This document shows, one piece after another, positions 1 to 6,775 of a stretch of 15,960 nt of DNA. The stretch spans positions 1-15,960 of the forward strand of contig CALAPY010000078.1 of the NCBI GenBank assembly GCA_937891015.1, given 5' to 3'. Made by a program: the position numbers and the translations under genes. This stretch comes from UBA2108 sp002713215. Its GTDB lineage: Bacteria > Bacteroidota > Bacteroidia > Flavobacteriales_G > Salibacteraceae. Position 1 is the stretch's first letter, and each line of letters opens with the position of its first letter. The notes beneath the pieces were generated by a model. It did not search any database and was not told where the DNA came from. It saw only the letters and a list, made by a program, of their open reading frames with translations.

Positions 1-1
1 C

Positions 2-1489
2 GCAGCCGGTAGCGAGTTGGTTCATTTCAATTCCAGTGAAGTAAAGTCGAGGTTGTTTACCGAAAAAAACATTGAGCAAATATTGCAGGATAGTGAAGGT
101 AAAATCTGGGTAGCACTGAATCAGGGCGGTTTACTCTGTTTTCCTACCGGTGATGTTTCTTCAAGTAACAGAATTGAATACCTGGGCAACACTTCGGTTA
201 CATCTCTCTTTGAAGACAGTCAACACAACCTATGGATTTGCACTAATGGTGATGGAATTTACAGTTACAATTTGAACACGAACATCACTTATCAGCAACC
301 CGAGATTTCGGAGGGGTTAGATACTTCTGATGTTAGAGTAAAAAAAGCCATCAGATTGGAGCAAGATCCTAATTTGTTAACCCTTGAGCGGGTATTTTGG
401 GATACAGTGGCTCCTGGAATTTTTATTAGTTCAATTGAAATAAATAATAAAGACACAGCACTTGAAAAGAGCTACATGCTCGAAGCCTATCAAAATTTTT
501 TACGAATAGGTTATGTTGGCTCTCTTCCAGGAAATCCAGGGGTGTTTCAATATCGGTACAGACTAAATGGAGTCGACAAAGACTGGGTGTATTCCAGTAT
601 GAATTCCGTAAGCTACACCATGCTTCCTCCCGGCGAATACAAATTTGAAGTCGGGGCCATGAGTAAAGAGGGAATATGGAGCAAGGAACCGGCGAGTGCA
701 ACATTTATAATTCAACCCTATTATTACCAAACCACTTGGTTTATGGCAATGACTGTTGGTTTAGCAGTGGTTATAATAACCATGATCTTATTGATCTACA
801 CCAGAAATATTAGAAAAAAGGAAGCTGAAAAGGCTAAGATTTCCAAGCGTATAGCTGACCTTGAACTAATGGCGCTTCGGGCGCAAATGAACCCCCATTT
901 CATGTTCAATACGCTTAGTTCAATTCAGCATTTTGTGTCGTCAAACAATACAGAAGAAGCCCTAAGGTACCTGTCTAAATTTGCCAAGTTAATGCGGGTT
1001 GTACTGGATAATAGTAAGAGGAAAGAGATTTCGATTAACGACGAAATAAAGGCGATTGAGCTGTACCTCGATTTGGAGAAATTACGATTTAAGGGAAAGT
1101 TTGATTATTCCATTGAAGTAGGTGAGGGGATAGACCCAAGCTACGACGAAATCCCATCCATGCTCATTCAACCCTACCTGGAGAATTCCATTCTCCATGG
1201 AATTAACAATAAGCTGGATACGGGATTTATAAAAGTAAAAATTGACCTGGTCGATGACCACATAGTGGTGTGCATTGAAGACGATGGTGTAGGTAGAAAG
1301 AAGGCTGCAAAAATGCAGGAAAGAAGGTCAAAAGAACACAAGAGCCAGGGTATGAACATTACCCGGGACCGGTTGTCGATTATAAACCGGGTAAATCAAA
1401 GCAATTTAAACGTAGAAGTTGAAGATATTGGTACTGGCGAGAACACTGGTACCCGAGTTAAAATTTATGTTCCATTTAAAAATTATTGA
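2..1489 (+). CDS. LytS-type sensor histidine kinase with propeller and Y_Y_Y sensor region (5' end outside window)
   Basis: This is the C-terminal part of a membrane sensor kinase; the frame is open to the window edge (AAGSEL...), so the real start lies upstream. Two Reg_prop-like propeller blades are visible (ILQDSEGKIWVA, LFEDSQHNLWICTNGDGI). A Y_Y_Y domain follows at about 548-740 (YRYRLNGVDKDW, LPPGEYKFEV, ending in PYYYQTTWF), then one transmembrane helix at about 740-805 and a short coiled linker. The His_kinase domain has the phospho-acceptor motif MNPHFMFNTL (His codon 896-898). The ATPase part has the N-box QPYLENSILHGI and the G-box EDDGVGRK. The layout places the sensor in the periplasm and the kinase in the cytoplasm. 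Its stop is 2 bases before the LytTR regulator, its probable partner. The ligand cannot be told. The family call is firm. Confidence 0.93.
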   Translation, partial: AAGSELVHFNSSEVKSRLFTEKNIEQILQDSEGKIWVALNQGGLLCFPTGDVSSSNRIEYLGNTSVTSLFEDSQHNLWICTNGDGIYSYNLNTNITYQQPEISEGLDTSDVRVKKAIRLEQDPNLLTLERVFWDTVAPGIFISSIEINNKDTALEKSYMLEAYQNFLRIGYVGSLPGNPGVFQYRYRLNGVDKDWVYSSMNSVSYTMLPPGEYKFEVGAMSKEGIWSKEPASATFIIQPYYYQTTWFMAMTVGLAVVIITMILLIYTRNIRKKEAEKAKISKRIADLELMALRAQMNPHFMFNTLSSIQHFVSSNNTEEALRYLSKFAKLMRVVLDNSKRKEISINDEIKAIELYLDLEKLRFKGKFDYSIEVGEGIDPSYDEIPSMLIQPYLENSILHGINNKLDTGFIKVKIDLVDDHIVVCIEDDGVGRKKAAKMQERRSKEHKSQGMNITRDRLSIINRVNQSNLNVEVEDIGTGENTGTRVKIYVPFKNY

Positions 1490-1491
1490 CC

Positions 1492-2259
1492 ATGATAAAA
1501 GATGATATACGAGCCATAATTGTCGATGACGAAGAAGGCGCAAGAGAAAGCTTATCCATATTGCTTGAAAAATATGTGAAGGGAGTTAAGGTTGTTGCAA
1601 AATCAGATTCTATTGCTTCAGCCATGGAGAAAATTAGAAGGTATTCTCCAGACTTGGTGTTTCTTGATATTGAGATGCCATTTGGAACCGGTTTCGAGTT
1701 ACTGGAAAGAATGAAGCCCATTGATTTCAACATTATATTCATTACTGCTTACGACCATTATGCGTTGAAAGCAATTAAGTTCTCTGCGCTTGATTATTTA
1801 TTAAAGCCCGTTGATATCGACGAACTTACCAGGGCCATAGACAAACATCGAAAGGGAAATAAAGATCAGTCTTCTGAGAACTATCAAAACTTAATAGATA
1901 ACGAACAACTAGAAGGCAACCAAAAGAAGATAGGCATTGCTGATACCAGTGGAATTGATTTTGTGAAAATTCAGAACATAATTCGTTGTGAGTCAGACGG
2001 AAATTATACCAAAATTTACTTAACCAATGGCAAGAAAATTCTAGCCTCTAAAACCTTGGGTGAATTTGAATCGATGCTTGATGGAGATGGTTTTTACCGA
2101 ATCCACAGGAGCCATTTAATTAATCTCCTCCATCTTAAAAAGTACCACAAAGGCGAGCACAGTTATGTGGAGCTTAGTGACGGTACCAAGGCCGATGTTT
2201 CGAGAAGGAAAAAGTCTGGGTTTGTTGAGGCTATTGAAGAGCTTAATTCAGGTCATTGA
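1492..2259 (+). CDS. LytTR-family DNA-binding response regulator
   Basis: This is a cytoplasmic transcription regulator of about 255 residues. The N-terminal receiver domain (about 5-115) has the acidic pair D12-D13, phospho-acceptor D59 in VFLDIEMP, T85 in FITAYD and K105 in LLKPVD. A variable linker (about 115-150) leads to a C-terminal LytTR DNA-binding domain (about 155-250; FVKIQNIIRCESDGNYTKI, FYRIHRSHLIN). LytTR domains bind DNA through beta strands rather than a helix-turn-helix. I chose the ATG at 1492; a TTG 6 bases earlier would overlap the kinase stop. The 2-base gap to the kinase means the two are co-transcribed and very probably a cognate pair. The target genes are unknown, and no obvious paired LytTR repeat was recognised nearby. 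Its 3' end faces the beta-barrel gene across 25 bases. Confidence 0.95.
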   Translation: MIKDDIRAIIVDDEEGARESLSILLEKYVKGVKVVAKSDSIASAMEKIRRYSPDLVFLDIEMPFGTGFELLERMKPIDFNIIFITAYDHYALKAIKFSALDYLLKPVDIDELTRAIDKHRKGNKDQSSENYQNLIDNEQLEGNQKKIGIADTSGIDFVKIQNIIRCESDGNYTKIYLTNGKKILASKTLGEFESMLDGDGFYRIHRSHLINLLHLKKYHKGEHSYVELSDGTKADVSRRKKSGFVEAIEELNSGH

Positions 2260-2284
2260 TTATGGTTTGAACACGTTTACTCTA

Positions 2285-2929
2285 TTATTCTTCACCTTTG
2301 ATTATTCGCCTGGAAAAGGAAAGCACAATAGCAACAGAATAGGCTCTTCCAGCAATAGATCGTTTGTCACCGTATAGTGAATTTATTTGTTGGTAGGCCC
2401 GAGTCTCGATTTTTGAGAAATAGTTTTTACCAATTGGTGATGAAATGCCTAATCCAAGTATAGCCCCAAGTCCAGTTTTGTATAAAATACTATAAGATTC
2501 TGTAACTTCTCCATTTGAGTTGTCCGTAATGGTAAATTTTGGTTTATAAGCATTTTGAATTTGAGCACCCACATTGGCAAAAAACCTAATTTTCCCATTT
2601 GTGGTGAATCTTACCATCAAGGGTAAATTTATATTCGATAATCTGTATTGGTGCTCATATTCATTATTTATTCTGTCTGTATACCTAAGACTGAAGCGAT
2701 TTATTTCATACCCTAGACCCGTTTGAATAAAAAAATTCTTATTGATTGAAAAGCTTATATCCGTAGATATTAGGTATCCTAAACCCGGATTCAAATCCCC
2801 AAAACCATTAATGTATGCGTTGCTGTAATTTACGGCCGCACTCATACCCAATCTAAATTCTTTTTTCTGACTAAAGAGCTGTATAGAAAAGGAACAAACT
2901 ATAATGAGAAGAGTTATCCCGTTTTTCAT
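2285..2929 (-). CDS. Outer-membrane beta-barrel protein (PF13568/PorT-like fold)
   Basis: This is a protein of about 214 residues with a typical Sec signal peptide (MKNGITLLIIVCSFSIQLFS, cut before QKKEF). Alternating-hydrophobic, aromatic-rich strands follow, such as LGYLISTDISFSI, FFIQTGLGYEI, NLPLMVRFTTNGKIRFFANVG and GAILGLGISSPIG. This pattern is that of the small eight-stranded 'porin family / outer membrane beta-barrel' proteins common in Bacteroidota. A GTG 18 bases upstream would add MVNLKI before the signal peptide; the ATG at 2929 gives a normal signal and is preferred. It lies 30 bases after the alpha/beta hydrolase on the same strand and is probably co-transcribed with it. The specific function is unknown; such proteins may be structural or pores. 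Confidence 0.85.
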   Translation of the reverse strand: MKNGITLLIIVCSFSIQLFSQKKEFRLGMSAAVNYSNAYINGFGDLNPGLGYLISTDISFSINKNFFIQTGLGYEINRFSLRYTDRINNEYEHQYRLSNINLPLMVRFTTNGKIRFFANVGAQIQNAYKPKFTITDNSNGEVTESYSILYKTGLGAILGLGISSPIGKNYFSKIETRAYQQINSLYGDKRSIAGRAYSVAIVLSFSRRIIKGEE

Positions 2930-2959
2930 GATTTTTAGATTGACCACTAAAATAAGAAT

Positions 2960-3748
2960 TTAATTCCTATTTAAGAAATCAAAAATTTCTCCAAGGCAGT
3001 TGCTTGGTGCCTCAATATGCCCCATATGCCCAGGTTCCTTAAGAATGGCTCCCGAAACCGTGCCTTTAATTTTTAGTTGTGCCCTTATTGATTCAACAGG
3101 AATGATGGGATCTCGTTGTCCGGAAATAAAATGAATGGGGTAGGGTGCAAATTTCAGGAGCATCTCTCTGGAACGCCTTCGTTTCATTCCTTCAAGAGCA
3201 GCGATAATTCCTTGTTTTGAAGTTCTAAAAGCATCCTCTTTAGCCGCTTTTATTTCATCTCCGAAAATCTTTCGGAATTTGGATCGAAATAGCATGGGAA
3301 AGGCGACTCGAATAAAACTCTTATGGTTCTTTTTAACCACTTCAATGGCCTGGTTTCTTCCTTGTTTCTTTTGAGGGCTATCTGCCCAGCTGGTGCTAAA
3401 AAACAAGCATATGGATTTTACATTATCAGGAAAGAGGTCACCAAAAGCCAATGCAACATATCCACCCATAGAATGTCCAACCAAACTGGCTTTCCTAATT
3501 TTAAGTTGTGATAAGACTGCCTTTACTGCTTCTGCCATTTCGTCCATGGTGTGCACATAACCAAAGCATTCCGAATTACCATGTCCCGGTAGATCAATGG
3601 AAACTACTCGATACTTTTTTCGAAGCGTGGAAATGTACGTTTTCCACATGTTCGAAGATTCCAAAAATCCATGCAAGAGAATAACAGTCCTCCCTTTTCC
3701 AGTTTCGGAGTAGTAAATCTTAGCCCTTTTGTATTCTGCAAATGCCAT
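2960..3748 (-). CDS. Alpha/beta-fold hydrolase
   Basis: This is a soluble 262-residue serine hydrolase of the alpha/beta-fold family. Visible marks are the oxyanion-hole HGF (about residue 26), the DLPGHG loop at 52-57, the nucleophile elbow GHSMGG with Ser93, the acid Asp213 in SGQRDPIIP, and the histidine in PGHMGHIEAP (His241). All three catalytic residues are present and the length is normal, so the enzyme should be active. No signal peptide is seen, so it should act in the cytoplasm. The substrate is not predictable; the family includes esterases, lactonases and haloperoxidase-like enzymes. A weak -7-like box (TATTATTG on the minus strand, one mismatch, 3758-3765) sits 9 bases before the ATG. 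It is followed 30 bases later by the beta-barrel gene and preceded by pepP on the same strand after 153 bases. Confidence 0.9.
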   Translation of the reverse strand: MAFAEYKRAKIYYSETGKGRTVILLHGFLESSNMWKTYISTLRKKYRVVSIDLPGHGNSECFGYVHTMDEMAEAVKAVLSQLKIRKASLVGHSMGGYVALAFGDLFPDNVKSICLFFSTSWADSPQKKQGRNQAIEVVKKNHKSFIRVAFPMLFRSKFRKIFGDEIKAAKEDAFRTSKQGIIAALEGMKRRRSREMLLKFAPYPIHFISGQRDPIIPVESIRAQLKIKGTVSGAILKEPGHMGHIEAPSNCLGEIFDFLNRN

Positions 3749-3840
3749 TGTAGATCACAATAATATTCTGTTCCACAATTATTTTACTGGATTAACTAGA
3801 CTGTTTGTAACAAGGCGTATGAAAAGCTCAAAATAAGGAG

Positions 3841-3855
3841 TGTACAATGTGTACA
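3841..3855. repeat. Short dyad: two TGTACA hexamers 3 bases apart
   Basis: TGTACA occurs at 3841-3846 and 3850-3855, separated by ATG. Each hexamer is its own reverse complement, so the 15-base unit is a symmetric, operator-sized inverted repeat. It lies in the 153-base gap between pepP and the alpha/beta hydrolase, about 95 bases upstream of the hydrolase ATG. It may be a protein-binding site or chance. Confidence 0.25.
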
Positions 3856-3901
3856 TGACTTCTTTTGGGCTCGAGTACAACGAAGTTACCAACAGAGATA
3901 A

Positions 3902-5191
3902 TTAATTCATAAGATCTTCTATGTGGTCGGCTTCAATAGGAATATCTTTCATAAGATTAAGTGGAGCTCCACTTTCCTGCACGATCAGGTCATCTTCAAT
4001 TCTAATTCCTAAACTCTCCTCCGGAATATAAATGCCAGGTTCGCATGTAAAAGCATTCCCTGCTCTTATGGGGTCTACCCATGATCCAACATCATGCGTA
4101 TCTAAACCAATGTAATGAGAGGTACCGTGCATAAAGTATTTCTTATAAGCAGGCCAATTCGGGTCTTGATTCTTAATGTCCGTTTGATCAATAAGGCCCA
4201 GCCCAAGAAGTTCGCTTTCCATTAGCTTGCCCACTTCCACATGATAATCGGCAAGTTGGGTTCCTGGAACCAACAGTTTCTCAGCTTCGGTTTTCACCCT
4301 TAGCACAGCATTGTATACATTTTTTTGGCGTTCTGTAAACCTCCCGTTAACAGGAACACATCGGGTTAAGTCGGAGGCATAGTTTGCATATTCAGCACCA
4401 AAATCCATAAGAATTACATCACCATCTTTACATTGTTGATTGTTTTCTATATAATGCAAAACACAAGCAGAATAACCGCTTCCAATAATGGGGGTATAGG
4501 CAAAACCATTCGATCGGTTTCGTGTAAATTCATGAATCAATTCTGCCTCAATTTCATATTCCCATACGCCCGGCTTTATGAAAGGTAAAATACGCTCAAC
4601 TCCTTTCTTCGTAATGTTGCAGGCATGTTGCATGGCATCAATTTCTTCCTGTTCCTTTACCGATCGAATGTCATGCATTACGGGCGCAGATTTCTTATAC
4701 CCATGAGCAGGATATTTCTTTTGCAGGGATTCGATAAACCGATCCTCGCGAGTTTGAACTTCAGTATTTGCCCTTAAGTGTTCGTTGGTGTTGATGTAAA
4801 CATTTTCAGCCTGAGCCATCATTTTATTAAACTCAACTTCAAAGTCTTGCAACCAGAAAACACTTTTTATTCCCGAAAGAGCAAAAGCGGATTCTTTATC
4901 CAGTTTTTCGCCTTCCCAAATAGCAATTAGTTCCGAAGTTTCCTTTAAGAACAATACCTCTTTATGGTGATTGTCATGTGCATCCGGGAAAATGACTAAA
5001 ATACTTTCCTCCTGATCAACACCAGATAGGTAAAGAATGTCGCGGTGTTGTTTAAATGGGATGGTACTATCACCACTTATTGGATAAATATCATTGCTAT
5101 TAAATACAGCAAGAGATTTAGGCGCCATCTGCGCTTTAAATTTTTGACGATTTTTCGTGTAAAAATTGCTGCTTAAAGGTGTGTATTTCAT
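3902..5191 (-). CDS. pepP: Xaa-Pro aminopeptidase (aminopeptidase P, M24B)
   Basis: This cytoplasmic metallopeptidase removes N-terminal residues that precede proline. At 429 residues it has the normal length for the E. coli PepP group. The N-terminal aminopeptidase P domain (about 1-135) contains the conserved FKQHRDILYLSGVDQ stretch. The C-terminal pita-bread domain (about 175-425) carries all five expected dinuclear metal ligands: D263 and D274 (MDFGAEYANYASD), H359 (HGTSHYIGL), E384 (CEPGIYI) and E399 (RIEDD). The catalytic histidines H246 (CVLHYIENN) and H366 (DTHDVG) are also present. There is no signal peptide. Its ATG is only 1 base after the stop of the decayed T9SS gene, so its promoter may lie in or before that remnant; no clear -7 box was seen directly before the ATG. 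The assignment is strong. Confidence 0.95.
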   Translation of the reverse strand: MKYTPLSSNFYTKNRQKFKAQMAPKSLAVFNSNDIYPISGDSTIPFKQHRDILYLSGVDQEESILVIFPDAHDNHHKEVLFLKETSELIAIWEGEKLDKESAFALSGIKSVFWLQDFEVEFNKMMAQAENVYINTNEHLRANTEVQTREDRFIESLQKKYPAHGYKKSAPVMHDIRSVKEQEEIDAMQHACNITKKGVERILPFIKPGVWEYEIEAELIHEFTRNRSNGFAYTPIIGSGYSACVLHYIENNQQCKDGDVILMDFGAEYANYASDLTRCVPVNGRFTERQKNVYNAVLRVKTEAEKLLVPGTQLADYHVEVGKLMESELLGLGLIDQTDIKNQDPNWPAYKKYFMHGTSHYIGLDTHDVGSWVDPIRAGNAFTCEPGIYIPEESLGIRIEDDLIVQESGAPLNLMKDIPIEADHIEDLMN

Positions 5192-5192
5192 G

Positions 5193-5933
5193 CTATTGCT
5201 TAATAATAATTTTTGTCAAATCCCCCTTCTCCGTAGTCACCTTCAAATAATAGATTCCAGCCGGTTCACCAGTTAAGTCCATTTGTACAACAGATACCCC
5301 GGAGTCTAATTTGAATGCTTTTACAAGGTGTCCAAAAGTATCAAATAAATGAACCTTTATTGGACCGTTTCTCACATTATCGTTTAAGCTAATATGGGGT
5401 TGGCCCGAAACCGGGTTGGTCCATGTAAGTAGTTTAAAAGAGACTGTTAGTTTTTACAACACTGAAGGCAGACCTCCACCAATTTCCATTAGGGTGTCAC
5501 CTTCTACAATTGAACCGTCATCTTTAATTACTATTTTATGGTTGATAGGCATATTTGAATAAATTACTTTTTGCAAAAACGAAAGGTTGGGCATTGCAGT
5601 TATAGGTTGAATCAGACTTTTTAAATACTAACCATAAAATGTACCCTGTGGATCGCGTTGTGGAACCTGAGTCCACCTTTGTGACCATAATGATGAACAC
5701 AAAAGAAGCCCCCTTTGGTCCATCCATTTTTACGTTAATACCAATTACTTTGGAATTGTAGTTGGGGTAGAACCATTGTATAGCAGAGTTGGGAGCCCCA
5801 CCGCAATTCGATTATCAGATTTATTGCAATACCTAAGCGTATCAGCTGCCTGAATTGGCAATGTTGAAAGGAGAACAAGTGCAAGCAAAATACCGCAGTT
5901 ATTCACAATTGTTACCCTTGATGAGCTTTGCAT
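5193..5933 (-). pseudogene. Decayed gene for a small T9SS-secreted protein (signal peptide and type A sorting domain remain)
   Basis: Read on the minus strand, three pieces line up in different frames. The first (from ATG 5933) starts with a signal peptide (MQSSSRVTIV..., hydrophobic LALVLLSTLPIQA) and reaches ADTLRYCNKSDN. The second, about 5811-5540, reads WFYPNYNSKVIGINVK, MDGPKGASFVFIIMVTKVDS and STGYILWLVFKKSD. The third, about 5628-5193, reads VIYSNMPINHKIVIKDDG and IVEGDTLMEIGGG, hits a TAA at 5454-5456, then continues in the same frame into a type IX sorting domain (NPVSG, VHLFDTFGHLVK, GIYYLKVTT, TKIIIKQ). So there are two frame changes (within 5743-5811 and 5539-5628) and one stop. 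Restored, it would be about 247 residues, exported and then secreted across the outer membrane. Sequencing error is the alternative. The product's role is unknown. An upstream ATG at 5966 is in the first frame but gives a poorer signal peptide. Confidence 0.75.
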
Positions 5934-6031
5934 TAAGACCATAATCTGGAAATAACGGAGAGTCAATTAATAATGAATCTAAAATAGAAAAAATTTGGAG
6001 GTAAATCATAGTAATGAAGCCTGCGCGCGTT

Positions 6032-6039
6032 TACATTTG
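6032..6039 (+). promoter_or_regulatory. -7 box (TACATTTG) of the sdhCAB promoter
   Basis: TACATTTG matches the Bacteroidota -7 consensus TAnnTTTG exactly. It ends 26 bases before the ATG of sdhC, leaving a leader of about 20 bases. No good TTTG -33 box is seen at the usual distance (about 6006-6013), so the site may depend on an activator. It also argues for the ATG at 6066 over the TTG at 6051 as the sdhC start. Confidence 0.55.
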
Positions 6040-6065
6040 TTCTTCAAAATTTGAAAATTTTAGAT

Positions 6066-6758
6066 ATGTCAACTTCGAAAGGAATGACTTCCATTGCACG
6101 AAAATTTTTAATGGCGCTTTCAGGATTTTTCCTCCTGTCATTCTTACTGTTACACAGTACGCTAAACATGTTATCTGTATTTGCACCTGACATGTTCAAC
6201 ATCGCGTCCCATTTTATGGGAACCAATCCGCTCATACAATTTGCAATGCAACCGGTACTGGCGTTCGGCGTTATTTTTCACCTAGCTATGGGACTGTATC
6301 TGGAATTCCAAAATCAGAAAGCCAGAAATGTAAAATATGCGATGAACAACCCTGGAGAAAACGCTTCATGGATGTCTCGCAATATGTACATAACCGGAAT
6401 TATGATTCTACTTTTTCTTGGGCTTCATTTCTATGATTTTTGGATTCCTGAGTTGGTTACAAAATTTGGAAATGGAGATATGTCAGGGCTTATAAACCCC
6501 GCAGATGAAACAAGTGGATACAGGTACATGGCAGAGTTACGGCATAAGTTTCATGATCCCATTCGAACAGGGTTGTATGTAATTGCATTTGTATTTCTTG
6601 CATTGCACTTATTGCATGGTTTTCAATCGGCTTTTCAATCGGTTGGATTCAGACACAATAAATATACTCCCATAATTAAAAAGCTTGGGAACATTTATGC
6701 GATTGTAATTCCTGGCATGTTCGTAATTATTGCCTTATTTCATTTCTTTAACGCTTAA
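6066..6758 (+). CDS. sdhC: Succinate dehydrogenase / fumarate reductase cytochrome b subunit (type B, di-haem)
   Basis: This 230-residue integral membrane subunit anchors the SdhAB dimer to the inner membrane and passes electrons to menaquinone through two b haems. Five hydrophobic helices can be seen, at about residues 12-38, 55-82, 106-126, 165-187 and 206-228. Histidines in them (H30, H72, H121, H181, H184) are candidate haem ligands. A single five-helix anchor is typical of the type-B enzyme found in Wolinella, Bacillus and Bacteroidota. I chose the ATG at 6066 (MSTSKGMTSIARK) because a -7 box lies 26 bases upstream; a TTG at 6051 would add five residues. sdhA follows after 17 bases. Fumarate reductase activity cannot be excluded from sequence. 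Confidence 0.93.
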   Translation: MSTSKGMTSIARKFLMALSGFFLLSFLLLHSTLNMLSVFAPDMFNIASHFMGTNPLIQFAMQPVLAFGVIFHLAMGLYLEFQNQKARNVKYAMNNPGENASWMSRNMYITGIMILLFLGLHFYDFWIPELVTKFGNGDMSGLINPADETSGYRYMAELRHKFHDPIRTGLYVIAFVFLALHLLHGFQSAFQSVGFRHNKYTPIIKKLGNIYAIVIPGMFVIIALFHFFNA

Positions 6759-6775
6759 CCTGAAAATCTGAAATT

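Noticed and set aside
2165..2377. A plus-strand frame overlapping the end of the LytTR gene and the beta-barrel gene
   Set aside because: It overlaps two real genes in other frames and codes for no recognisable protein.
5193..5933. Programmed frameshifting or stop readthrough of the T9SS gene
   Set aside because: It would require two separate shifts and one readthrough, and no slippery heptamer or stem structure was recognised at the junctions. Decay or sequence error is simpler.
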